Part shown: positions 1-9,463 of the stretch, piece after piece
Layout of the letters: every line of letters starts with the position of its first letter
Position numbering within the stretch: position 1 is the stretch's first letter
Assembly: GCA_046347195.1 (NCBI GenBank)
Contig: JAXMGQ010000015.1
Coordinates: 30,993-94,992 of the forward strand
Reading direction: 5' to 3'
Source of the DNA: TMP-86 sp046347195
Lineage (GTDB): Bacteria; Pseudomonadota; Gammaproteobacteria; Steroidobacterales; Steroidobacteraceae
Length of the DNA stretch: 64,000 bases
The notes under the pieces: model-generated
What the model was told of the DNA's origin: nothing
What the model saw: only the letters and a program-made list of their open reading frames with translations
Databases searched by the model: none
Program-made: the position numbers and the translations under genes

Positions 1-562
1 CTCGCGACATCACCCGTCTCGCTCGTGGAATCGGACGAGACCGAGATTTTGTCGGGGCGCGGTTTCAGTTCCGAATCGAATGCGACTTTCGTCGCTTGCC
101 AGCCATGATTAATGGCATAAACCGATGCCGTCGCCTCATCGGCTCGATGGCCGACCATTGCATCGAGCTGTGCCTGGTCGAACGGCGCCGACTGCAGATC
201 GCTCTCCTCGATGCCGCGCACGCCGGCCGTCTCGCTCACTCTGCCCACGCCGGCTTTGCCGCTGGTCAGAGCAGTCACGTTGGCGGCACCACTTTCGGTC
301 CGCCCGTACTCCAGACGAACCTCGGTGATGCGCACGAAGCCTTTCACGCCACTCGGCCGATTCAGCTCGTACCAGAGGCCGGTCTGCGAAGTAACGGTGA
401 CCGCGGTATCGCGCTTGAGCGATCCAGCTCGGCCGCGCCCAGCTTGTAGCGCGCGCCACACGTCGACGCTCGATCAGCGCGACGACGGCGCGGTTGAGCT
501 GGCCGCCGCGGATCCGGCGGCGAGCAGCGTGGTGATCAGACATAGGATATAGCTCGCATCAT
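1..562 (-). pseudogene. SH3-like domain secreted protein, frameshifted, runs off left edge
   Basis: Read on the minus strand with a few frame corrections, this gives a coherent protein: a short hydrophobic leader (MMRAISY then LITTLLAAGSAAA), then a stretch with the pattern of a bacterial SH3 domain (DTAVTVTSQTGLWYELN, GVKGFVRITEVRLEYG), then a region containing GVRGIEESDLQSA and AINHGWQATKVAFD. The ATG at 562 has GGGAG five bases upstream. The 3' end lies outside the window. At least two single-base shifts are needed, one right after the leader. Such proteins are usually exported and bind peptidoglycan or envelope partners. It lies downstream of the CHASE2 remnant on the same strand. The shifts may be sequencing errors. 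Confidence 0.55.
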
Positions 563-935
563 GATTCTCCCGCGCCCGACGGTTGCAGGCGCCGATATCG
601 CGCTGAGCCAGCGGCCACTCGACGGCGATGCCAGTACCTCTCCGATCAGAGGTGCGCCCGGCAATGCCCCATGATTCCCTGCATCCGCATCATTCGTATC
701 GGCCGCGGCGCCGAAGGCGAGACGCACCGTCCCGTCGTCGGGCAGGTTAATCGAGCCTCGCGAGCCTTGCTCGAGCCTCCTCGAGAGGTCATGCACGCGG
801 ACCCAGCGCGCCGCACCCTCCGTCTCGCCGCGCCACATCAACACCACGAGGTCACCTGCTGCGTCGTGCAGCCAGGTCTTCCTCCGGCGACCTCGAGTAC
901 GACCCTACCTCAGTGCCTGCATACAAGAAGCGCCG
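563..935 (-). pseudogene. Unidentified coding fragment between the CHASE2 and SH3 genes
   Basis: A minus-strand open stretch contains protein-like sequence (WLHDAAGDLVVLMWRGE, ARWVRVHDLSRRLEQ, DDGTVRLAFGAAADTND) and reads into the start of the SH3-like gene. I do not recognise the family and cannot place a start. The upstream part is closed by a stop that a one-base shift would remove. Its position between two envelope or signalling genes suggests a small member of the same operon. The evidence is amino-acid texture and strand continuity only. Confidence 0.25.
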
Positions 936-949
936 CAGCCGTCGTTGAT

Positions 950-2212
950 ATCAGCCGCTGAGCGACGGCTTCCGCCTCAGGCCGGCGTCCGCACGAAATG
1001 CAATCGGGCAACTGCCAGCCATCGGTCCTGGGCGCCGGGTCGAAATCCGGCCGGTAATCGCCGTTGCCGACGGCTCGGCCGCGCTGCGTCTTGGCATATA
1101 CGCGGCATAGTCCGAACATGAGACTGATGAATCCGACGGCGGCGAACAGGTCGACGAAGCAGGAAAATGAAGAACGAGCCCGATGAAGGCCGCCAGCAGG
1201 AGCGTGAGATTGGCCGCCACGAAAGCCGAATCGATGTCGCTGTGCGGCTCGCCGCGGAAGAAAACGAATGCCGTGAACGCCGACATGAGGGCGGCGAGAG
1301 CGTACTTGAGCCATGCCGGCGGCATGATGAATCGCATTGCCCGCGACTGGGTTTGTCGCCCCCGCGAGCATTGGACACCGCGCGACTGGTCCACGGGTGT
1401 CGGCTTTCCTGCATCGTTGAGGCCGGGCGGCATGATTTCGAGCACGACGCGGCCTTTGAATTCCGGCAGCGGCGTCGCCGTGCTGCGGCACACGGCCGAC
1501 AGCGCCGAGGAGATCTGGCGGCGCCGATTCTCGGCAGCCGGGTCTTCACCACCCGCGCCCGGGTCGCGGGCTGGTCGAGCGGCCGTCCTGCCCAGCGCCC
1601 GCGAGGCGCAGCGGAAGCGATGGAAGGGCCCAACTGCCCACAGGCTCGTACAGCGGGATGTCGCGCATGACCTCATCCTGCCCACGAGACACGTTGACGA
1701 TCGCGCTGCGCGTTTCCATCGCGGCGCCGGCGGGCAGGAGCAACCGGCGGACTTGATCGGGATGTCCCATGAGCGGAACGCACCTCGGCGCTCGATGCGC
1801 GGATCGGCGATCGATCGTCGTAATCGGGTACAAGGCCGCGGCGAACACGAATCGTCCTGCGCCGCCCTTGGCGTCGGTGGGCATCGAGCGTCTGGCTTTT
1901 CGCGATCTCGCGAGATCGGCGAATGTGGCGCCATATCGACCGCGATGCCGGCGCGGTTCTGGGCCTGACGATGATCCCCGGCATGACGTTGCCGATCCAC
2001 GGCAACACCGCCGTGCGGGTGACCGAGCATTCATCGATGGCCGACATGCCCGCGCGCTGATGGCCATGGCCTGCGCCGTGCCCGGCCGATGACCTGGTCG
2101 AAACGAATGCGCCGCACCGAGCTTGCGCGTGCGTGCAGAAGTCCACGCTGAAGCAATCAGGCGAAGGCGAGAGGCGCGCGTCGGATAGAAGGCGAATTTC
2201 AGCCGAAGGCAA
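950..2212 (-). pseudogene. CHASE2-domain membrane sensor, multiply frameshifted
   Basis: Minus-strand fragments in different frames add up to a CHASE2-type protein. The end of an extracellular domain appears as VSRGQDEVMRDIPLYEPVG followed by ALPSLPLRLA. Next comes a FKGRVVLEIMPPGLNDAG-like terminal strand, then hydrophobic segments (LKYALAALMSAFTAFVFF, FVAANLTLLLAAFIGLVLHF, LFAAVGFISLMFGLCRVY) and a short tail with DYRPDFDPAPR. CHASE2 is a known extracellular sensory domain that normally precedes three membrane helices and a kinase or cyclase; no cytoplasmic output domain is visible here. The amino-terminal part could not be reconstructed. Either the gene is decayed or the sequence has several indels. 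Confidence 0.5.
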
Positions 2213-2965
2213 GCTGGAGTAGGGGCGGCGGTAGCTGCGCTCGCTGACTAAAGCGTCCAGAAGCGCATGAATCGCTTCTTTGCCGACTATGCGCGACTCG
2301 TATCCAGCCAGGACAACTACCGATCGAATGGCCGCTTGACACTTTGAGGTCCTCAGCGCTCCTGATCATCGGTTTTCGCTTCATCGCCGTTGTCGCCGTC
2401 CCTGCGTCGCTGCACTCATCCTTTTTGCCTGCGTTGCGCTTATCGATCGCGGTCAGGCGTTGATGAACTTTCGATGCTTCACGGATATGCCGGGCGGTGG
2501 TTTGCGCCGGCCACCAGCCCCAGGCCGCGATGCCCGTTTGCAGCAACGAAAAGCTGAAGACGATGAATCGCGCGTCAGTTGCCGGCACCTGATTGCAGCT
2601 CATGCCGGGCGTTGCGTCGTACTTTGCGACGAGCTGGCTCTGCCGAAGAAGACGAGCCGTCGTCGCATTTTGCGCGCCGGCCCGTTGCCATCTTGCTGAG
2701 TTTCATGTCGCTGCGGTGTACTGCAACCCCGCCTCCGTGAGTACATAGCGGGATACCTGTGTATCGCGATCAGGCGGTGCGCTCCATGCAGGGGATCCCA
2801 GGAGCGCGACGAAACACGAGGCAAATCAGGAGACGCAGCGATGAGGATTTCGATCATTTCAGGCGGACATTTCTCGAGCTCCCGATTGTTGGCTTCTCGT
2901 CGGTCGATTCTATCTCCAAGTGTATGCGGGTATCGCCTTTTGACCATCTGGAGTAGTATTTCCGC
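2213..2965. other. Stretch without a recognisable gene
   Basis: Open frames on both strands here are short and have no recognisable motifs. The right end should hold the promoter and leader of the LCCL-domain gene at 2966; the left end may hold the unrecovered start of the CHASE2 gene. No convincing promoter, repeat or hairpin was found. Confidence 0.4.
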
Positions 2966-3868
2966 ATGTCTCGGGGAGCTTGGGGGATGGCGTTCGCGGC
3001 CCTTTTGCTGCTGGACGCGCCATTGGCCGCGGCCCAATCGCAGTATTCGCTCGGAATCCCGGAAACCTTCGCCGCGTCGTCATTCAGCCGCCAACCTGGC
3101 CGCCGCATCAATTTCATCTGCCCGCCCATCGACAAGCAGAGTGCTGATGTCTGGGGCACCGACGTCTATGCGGTGGACTCCGCAATCTGCCTGGCGGCGA
3201 TCCACGCGGGCATGCTCACCTTCGGCGAGGCCGGGCCTGTATCCATCGTCATGGGCCCCGAAGCCGCGACGGTCCAGGAATCGACGCGCAATGGCATCAA
3301 GAGCCAGAGCTACGGCAACAGCGTATACACATTCACCTTCGTGAAACCGGATCCGCCCGCCGCGATCGACTGGGCGACGAACGCGCTGTACTTGCCGCCT
3401 GATTACAAGCCCGCCATCACCGTCATCTGCCCACCCGGCGGGAATGCCGACGCATTCATCTGGGGCACCGACACCTACCATGTCGAGTCGGCGGTCTGTG
3501 TCGCGGCCGTGCACGCTGGAGTCATCGGCTTCGGCGGAGGCGCCGTCGCCGTCACGAAAGCGCCGGGCCCAAAACAGTACGAGGGAACGGTGCGCAACGG
3601 CGTCAGCTCGATTTCGGGCGGCGGGCTGAAGGCTATGTGGTCGCGGCGGGCGATGCGGGCGTCGGCGCCGCCGCCGGCGAGGGCGAGCGGGCGGCGGGCG
3701 CGCCATTCGCACGGCGGGCTATACCGCCGCTGGCAGCGCGCGGTCGACGTGTCGCCGCGCACGATCTACACCTCGGGCTTCACGGGCACGGGCACGGGCA
3801 CGGGCGCGGGCGTGGACGTCTCGTTCCGCGGACCATCCGCACGCGGGGCTGGACGGCGACGGCGCACC
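2966..3868 (+). pseudogene. Secreted protein with two LCCL domains, frame lost in second domain
   Basis: A signal peptide (MSRGAWGMAFAALLLLDAPL, cleavage near AAAQ) leads into two consecutive LCCL domains. The first spans roughly residues 50-128, with ICPP, VWGTDVYAVDSAICLAAIHAG, QESTRNGIKSQSYG and TFTF. The second begins near residue 155 with ICPPGG, IWGTDTYHVESAVCVAAVHAG and TVRNGVSSIS. Its final strand is missing because the frame changes near 3620; another frame continues with EGYVVAAGDAGVG. LCCL modules are extracellular disulfide-containing folds that may bind ligands or lipids; no enzymatic role is implied. A hexamer repeat follows at 3781. Confidence 0.65.
3781..3810 (+). repeat. CACGGG hexamer tandem repeat
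   Basis: Four exact CACGGG units (3781-3804) are followed by one degenerate unit, CGCGGG. The repeat lies between the frameshifted LCCL gene and the next signal-peptide gene. Read in frame it gives alternating Thr-Gly; in the shifted frame it gives His-Gly. Such repeats can slip during replication or sequencing, which may contribute to the frame loss nearby. Confidence 0.85.
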
Positions 3869-4393
3869 ATGAGGAGATTGATCACGCAAGTTCGATCGAT
3901 CATGCATCTATCGATGATGGCGGTGGTTGTCTGCAGCCTCGCGATCGCGGGCACAGCGGCTGCGCAGACGGCGCCGGGCGACGTGACCTTCGAGGTGCCG
4001 ATCAACCTGACGCGACTCGCCGTCGACATCACGCAGATCGATGTGACCTGCACGATCAAGAGCGATGCGATCGTCGCAACTCGGGTGGTGCGCGGCGTCT
4101 CCAACGCCGGGAAGCTCGCGGGCCACGTGACACTGCCGGTTACGAAGGGTCGCGTGGTCACGACGGCGAACGTCGTGGTGACGGTCGCGCCGGACGCGCT
4201 CCAGGATCCCTACGGCAAGTACTCGAACGCGACCTACGACTGCAGGCTGACCGGCTACAGTGCCGGCATTCGCGGGGGGAAGCAAGGCGGAGGCACTCCG
4301 GCGGGCTGGGACTTCTTTGACGAGAACAGCGCCAAGCCGTCGTACCGCATCTCCCCGACCCCGCAGCCGCTCACCGGCAACTTCACTTGGTGA
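3869..4393 (+). CDS. Periplasmic protein of unknown function
   Basis: This 174-residue protein has a signal peptide (core MMAVVVCSLAIAGTAAAQ) and a mature domain starting PGDVTFEVPINLTRL, rich in beta-strand-like alternation, with cysteines in DVTCTIKSD and ATYDCRLTG that could pair. I do not recognise the family. It is in the same frame as the 5' part of the LCCL gene, so an unbroken open frame covers both, but the internal signal peptide shows a separate start. The ATG could be at 3869 or 3902; neither has a strong ribosome site. It ends tail-to-tail with the minus-strand gene at 4425. Confidence 0.6.
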   Translation: MRRLITQVRSIMHLSMMAVVVCSLAIAGTAAAQTAPGDVTFEVPINLTRLAVDITQIDVTCTIKSDAIVATRVVRGVSNAGKLAGHVTLPVTKGRVVTTANVVVTVAPDALQDPYGKYSNATYDCRLTGYSAGIRGGKQGGGTPAGWDFFDENSAKPSYRISPTPQPLTGNFTW

Positions 4394-4424
4394 TCAGCGC
4401 AGCGTCGTCCCAGTGAGAAGCGCG

Positions 4425-4908
4425 TCAACGCGCGCCCGGATCGTCGAAGTATTTCGCATACGCAATCAACGCACCGTGAGCCCGTGCGGCCCCATCGTGC
4501 CGCGATGCGCCGGTTGCCTGACCCCGCATCGCAGACGCGCCCTGCAGCAAGTCGGCGATGACGAGGTGCAGGTTGCCGTCGGCCGCCGGCGGCAGATGGC
4601 AGGACGCGACGATCTTCTGCACCTCGACCTCGATGTGATCGGCCAGGGTGGCGTACTGGGCGTCGGATTCGGTCCCCTTGTGGATGGCCGGATGCTCCGC
4701 GTCGAAGGCCTTGCGGATCGCCACCATCCCGGAACGGAGCGGTGCGTCGGTGGCCCACTTGCGACCGCCGTCGAGCGTGAGGTTCATGATGGCAGCCCGA
4801 CTGCGCATGCATGTGCGCATGCCCTTCCTGGGCCATGGCAATAGCCGGGATCCCCAGCAGCGTGACGATGATGGCCAGTGCGATGCGCTCGACCGACGAG
4901 GTGAACAT
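4425..4908 (-). pseudogene. Small secreted protein of unknown function, one frameshift
   Basis: The start at 4908 is supported by CAGGAG thirteen to eight bases upstream and by a signal peptide (ALAIIVTLLGIPAIAMAQEG) followed by HAHMHAQ. Near 4795 the frame must change once to continue into a long conserved-looking domain (MNLTLDGGRKWATDAPLR, AEHPAIHKGTESDAQYATLA, CHLPPAADGNLHLVIADLLQG, AYAKYFDDPGAR). The domain looks helical and periplasmic. I have no functional assignment. The single shift fits the indel-rich character of this end of the window. Confidence 0.5.
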
Positions 4909-5069
4909 GACGGGCAACTCCTGAAGCGGAATTCGTGATTCTACGCCGTTGACCTCGTGACCAGTGAGCGAGCAGGCGTGCGGGCTGCCGCGACGTATCC
5001 GACCCCGGCGCGTATAGTTTTCGAACGGCCTGCGGCACAACCGGCAGCGCGAAGCGCGGGAAGGCGGTC

Positions 5070-6438
5070 ATGGGCGGACGCATCCTCACACTGGCCAGAG
5101 TCCTGATCGAGCGAGCCCGGCAGGAGCGTTCCTGCCGCTGGACCCGGGAGCGCCTGCGGGCCCATCAGCAAGCGCAGCTCCTGCGGCTTCGCCGGCATGC
5201 ACTGCGCCATTCACGCTTCTACCAGCAATTCCATGCCGGGCTCGGCGCCGCGCCGCTCGACAACCGCCCATCCTGGACAAGCCGCTCATGATGGAGCGGT
5301 TCGACGAGCTGGTGCGCGATCCCGATCACGCGCGAGGGGGCCGAGCAGTTCCTGGACCAGGACGATGGCACGGCCGATACCCCAGCGTCGTGCTCGCGAC
5401 CTCGGGCAGCGCGTACCTCGCCGGCGCGGCCTGTTCCTGTTCGACCGCGGCGAGTGGATCTTCGCGGCGTGGCCTCGATCACCCGCCCGCCGGCCTGGCT
5501 GGGCGGTGGCGGCGGACGGCCACCGCGCGCCGCCATCGTCGCCTCCACCGTGAAGTGGCACTACTCCTCGCGCGCATGGGCGCCGAGCTGTCGAAACCGC
5601 TCGCGCCGGCGCTGCGGCTGGACGCGGTGATGCCACCGCCGCAGATCGTCGCGGCGCTGAACGACCGGCAGCCCGAGGCCATGGCCGGCTACCCGTCGAT
5701 GCTGCGCGAGCTTCGCGCGAGGCGCTGGCGGGGAGGCGCTGCGCATCCGGCTGCGCAACATCGCGCGGTGGAGCAGCGCCGAGCGGCTAACGGAGGAGGT
5801 GCGCACGCTCGCGCGAAGCCTCGGCGCCCACATCCAGGACATCTACGGCGCCGATGAATGGCGCGCGCCTATCGCGGTCGAGTGCGCGCAGGGCAACCAG
5901 CACCTGCTGGAGGATGGCGCGATCGAAAGCGTCGATGCACGGGGCGCGCGGCGGGAGAGGGCGAACTCGGCGACCGGCTGCTCATCACCGTGCTGCGCCG
6001 CTTCACGCAGCCGCTGATCCGCTACGAGATCAGCGACCGGGTTGGCGATCTCATCGGAGAGCTGCGGTTGCGGCTGCCCGTTCCGCATCGTGAGGGCGAT
6101 CGCCGGCCGCGTCGAGGATGTCCTGGTGTTTCGTGGCGCGAGTGCTGCGGGCAGCGGGTCTTGCGCGCAGGACATCACCGTGCAGCCGAAGGAGTTCCAT
6201 GCCCTGCTGGAGCGCGCCGGCATCGATGCCTGGCAGGTCGAGGGCGGCGGGGATGCGCTGCTGGTGCGCGTGCAGGGTGTAACGCGGAGCTGCTGCGCGA
6301 GCAATTGCGGCGGGAGATTGGCGATGCGCTCGCGCGGTTGGGCGCTGCGCCGGTGACCGTGACGGTGCAATGGTGGAGCGGATCCCGCGCGGCATCAGCG
6401 GCAAGGCGCCGCTGGTGGTCGCGACGCGCAAGCAATGA
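5070..6438 (+). pseudogene. PaaK/CapK-like AMP-forming acyl-CoA ligase family protein, multiply frameshifted
   Basis: Assembling the three plus-strand frames gives a phenylacetate-CoA-ligase-like protein of about 450 residues. The amino end contains LRRHALRHSRFYQQF. The middle has AELSKPLAPALRLDAVMPPP, QPEAMAGYPSMLRELA and SLGAHIQDIYGADEWRAPIA. Then come FTQPLIRYEISDRV and a carboxy end with VERIPRGISGKAPLVV, the position of the family's late lysine-containing loop. Family members adenylate a carboxylate and transfer it to CoA; the substrate cannot be told. The ATG at 5070 follows GGGAAGG. At least five shifts are required. Confidence 0.6.
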
Positions 6439-6467
6439 GCGGTGCGATCGCGCGTTCGCCTGAGCCC

Positions 6468-7394
6468 TCAGGGCTTTGCATCCAGAAATTCATTGATGAC
6501 CGCCGCCACGGCCTGTGGCTCCTCCCAGAATGGGTTGTGTCCCAGTCCTGGGAACACCTTCACGGTGGCCGCCGGCAGTGCCTCGCGCAGACTCTGACGC
6601 CGCGGCTCCTCGATGAGAGGGTCCTTCTCACCCCATAGCAGCAGGGCCGGTGCCTTGAGCCGCGGCAGCGTGCGCTGCAGATCGTCGACCGCCAGGCCTT
6701 GGTCGATCACCGCCAGCCACACCCGCAGGGGAATGGCGGCCGCGTCGCGCCGTTGGCGGCGGATGAACTCGGCGTTCACCGGGCGCGGCGAATCCCACCA
6801 GGCGATCATGAAGGGGGAGTCGGGATCGATGGGCTCCTTCAGCTTCGGCGATGGCAATCTGAATTATTGATGATTGCCGGAGGCACCTGGGCCTGCTGCC
6901 CGAGGAGGAAATCAACACCACGCGCCGCACCCGTTCGGGCCAGAACTCCGCCAATGTCTGGGTGATGATGTCGTTGAGCGAATGCCCGACGATGTCCGCC
7001 TGCTTGATGCGCATCCAGCAGGAGCTTCACGTCATAGGCGAACTCGAGACGGTCGTAGCAGCACTCCGGTTTGCTGGAGGCGCCATGTCCTCGGATGTCG
7101 ATGAGGATGAGCCGATACGCCGGCGACAAGAACGGCAGCAGCGGCACCCAATCGCGCGCGTTGTCGGTGTAGCCGTGGATGAGCACCACCGGCCGTCCGC
7201 GCGGATTGCCCCATTCCAGGTACGCCAGGCGCATGCCATTGGGCAACGACACGAGGCGCTTGGCTGCATCGAACTTGTCCAGATCGATGAGCAGCGGCGG
7301 GGCGGCGGGAAGTGGCCGGCGTCTCGGCAGCGTGGCCGAAGCCGGCCGCCAGTGGCAGGGCGGCGAGTACGCCGCACATCAGCCCGAAAGGCAT
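6468..7394 (-). pseudogene. Alpha/beta hydrolase, exported, frameshifted
   Basis: The minus-strand product begins with a signal peptide (MPFGLMCGVLAALPLAAGFG) and continues through the hydrolase core: GRPVVLIHGYTDNARDW with the HG oxyanion loop, LILIDIRGHGASS, DIVGHSLNDIITQ holding the nucleophile Ser, PALLLWGEKDPLIEE with the acidic residue, and VFPGLGHNPFWEEP with the His. The elbow reads GHSLN rather than the usual GHSLG/GHSMG. At least three shifts are needed (near 7300, 7020 and 6860). The substrate is unknown. It converges with the PaaK-like gene. Confidence 0.65.
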
Positions 7395-7623
7395 GTCGAT
7401 TTCATGCGCATATTCTCCCAGCCAGGGCGAACTCGGCATCGATTGAATGGCGGGCGGGCGCGTCCCCTAGCTCAAGTTGCGCAGTTGGTCGGTAGGTTTG
7501 CTCGGTTTTCAGGCTGACCGGCTGAGCGCATTCAACCACTTGCATACATGATGAGGCGGTTTTGGCGGTGTAGTGCCGACCTTGCCTTTCTTTGCGTTGA
7601 GCATCGGGTGTGATGTCGTCTGG

Positions 7624-9374
7624 ATGTTTCCTGCGAGCGAGTACACGCAAGAAGGACGGCAAGACATCGCTACTGGCGGTTGGTCGAGAACGTGCGGGCC
7701 GCCGAGTCATCCAACGTACCGTCGCGCAGCTCGGTGAACTCGGCGCCGAAGGCCGTGTACGGGCCCGGGCGCCCGCATGCCGACCATGATCGGTTCGCCC
7801 GGAGTAGGACAGCTCTTCGATGACGGGCATGCCGGATGTTGCGGTGCCAGTGCGTCTGAAGGGATCCGGATTGAACGGGGCCGGCAGTTCGGGTACGTGC
7901 GCTCCCGAGCTCGCCTGCGGCGGCGGACGGGCCTTGAGAGGCTGTGCGAGAGCCTGGTGGGCCAAGGCAAGGAGCGGGTCGGCTGGTCGAAGATGATCTC
8001 GGTGCTGGTGGCGGCCCGATTGTGTGAGCCCTCCAGCGAGCTGCACATTGCCGAGGACTGTACCGGCGCACGGCGCTGTCGGATCTGTTGCAGCCGCCGG
8101 CCGAACAGGCCTACCGGGCGATCGGCTCTATCGCGCGCTCGATTTGTTCCCTTGCCGCACAAGGCGGCGATCGAGGTACACCCGTCGCACCGGTGCGGGG
8201 AGCTGTTGCTCGATCGATCACGAGGTGCCGCTGTACGATGTCACGAGCACCTATTTCGAGGGCGAAGCAAAGGCAATGCGCTCGCCGCGCGCGGCTACCT
8301 CGCGCGATCATCGCCCCGACAAGCAGGTGCATCGCCCGGTGGTGAGCTTTGATGGGTTTCCCGTTGGCTACGAAGTGTTCCCCGGCAACATGAGCGACTT
8401 CCGCGCACCGTGCAGAGCATTGTCACCACGATGGAGGCGCGCCACGGGGTCATCGGCCGGGTCTGGATCGCAGATCGCGGCATGAGCAGCCGCGCGAACC
8501 TTCAGTGGCTCAGGTCCTCGGGCCGGCGGTACATCATCGGGGCGCCCAAGTCGCAGCTCAAGAAGCATGCGCCGCTTCTGGCCGACAGCCACGGCTGGCG
8601 CACGCTGCGCGAAGGCGTCGAGGTCCGGCTCACCCGCTGCGCCGAGACGGCGACACGGTGGTGCTGGCTCGTCTGGCCGAGCGGCGCCGAGAAGGAACGG
8701 GCGATGCACGAGAAGTTCTCCGTCGTGGAATGGAGATGACCCTGCTGGCCTCGCCGAACGGTCGAGCGCGCCCGTCGGCCACTGATCGGGCCAAGATTCA
8801 GCGTCAGATCGGACGGCTCCTTTGCAGAAGAACCAGCGCGCGCCGCTGCACGCCACAGGTCTCCTCTCGTCGATGCCAGCCCGGCGGGTTTCCACCTCAA
8901 CGAAGATCAGCCAAGCCTTCGATGACTGGGCGAGGGTCTCCGAGGGCAGCTACGCGCTCAAAACCAACGTGACGGACTGGGACGATGAAAAGCCTGGCGC
9001 TTTCCGTCCAGCTCGCCCAAGCGGAAGCCGCCTTTCGCGTGCAGAAGAGCGAACTGTCGATTCGCCCGATCTGGCACCTGATGACGTCGAGTCACACATC
9101 CTGGTGTGCTTCCTCGCCTTCGTGTTGTGGAACCTTGAGCCTCTGCAGCGACGTGCTGTTCCTCGGCGCACCTCGCGCACAGTGCTCGGAGGAATCAAGC
9201 GCATCCAGTGCTGATGATGTGCGTGTTCAACGCGACCTCTCGCACGGCGAGATCCGCCTGCGCTGCGTGACGCAGCCCGATGAGCTTCAGTCACTTCTGT
9301 TCGAGCGGCTTGGCATCACACTGCTCAAGCGCTTGCGCATCGACGACAACCTCCCTGACGCGCTCAGCGCCTGA
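7624..9374 (+). pseudogene. IS1634-family (DDE, IS4-like) transposase, left copy, frameshifted
   Basis: Characteristic family segments occur in order but in different frames: STRKKDGKT near the start, RTVAQLGELG, VPLYDVTSTYFEGEA with the first catalytic Asp, FDGFPVGYEVFPGN, VIGRVWIADRGMSS with the second Asp, GRRYIIGAPKSQLKKHAPL, then SHILVCFLAFVLW and GEIRLRCVTQPDELQSLL near the end. An intact relative would be about 550 residues. Compared with the right copy, an extra C after the ATG (ATGTTTCCTGCG against ATGTTTCTGCG) already breaks the frame. No functional protein can be made from the sequence as given. Confidence 0.75.
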
Positions 9375-9426
9375 TCCAACCCTGCGCCAAAATGTAGTGC
9401 CGACTTTTTCGGCAACTCATTGATTT

Positions 9427-9440
9427 CCCCCCCCCCCCCC
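9427..9440 (+). repeat. Run of fourteen C residues
   Basis: Fourteen consecutive C residues lie in the 3' non-coding end of the left insertion sequence. The right copy has only TGATCTGCCTACGCC at the corresponding place. The run is the most extreme homopolymer noticed and is a likely assembly or sequencing artefact. Confidence 0.95.
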
Positions 9441-9463
9441 TACGCCCCACAGATTTTGCGCAA

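Noticed and set aside
2966..4393. A single 475-codon open frame covering the LCCL protein and the next gene
   Set aside because: The second LCCL domain loses its frame and a new signal peptide starts near 3869. Two genes that happen to share a frame explain it better than a fusion.
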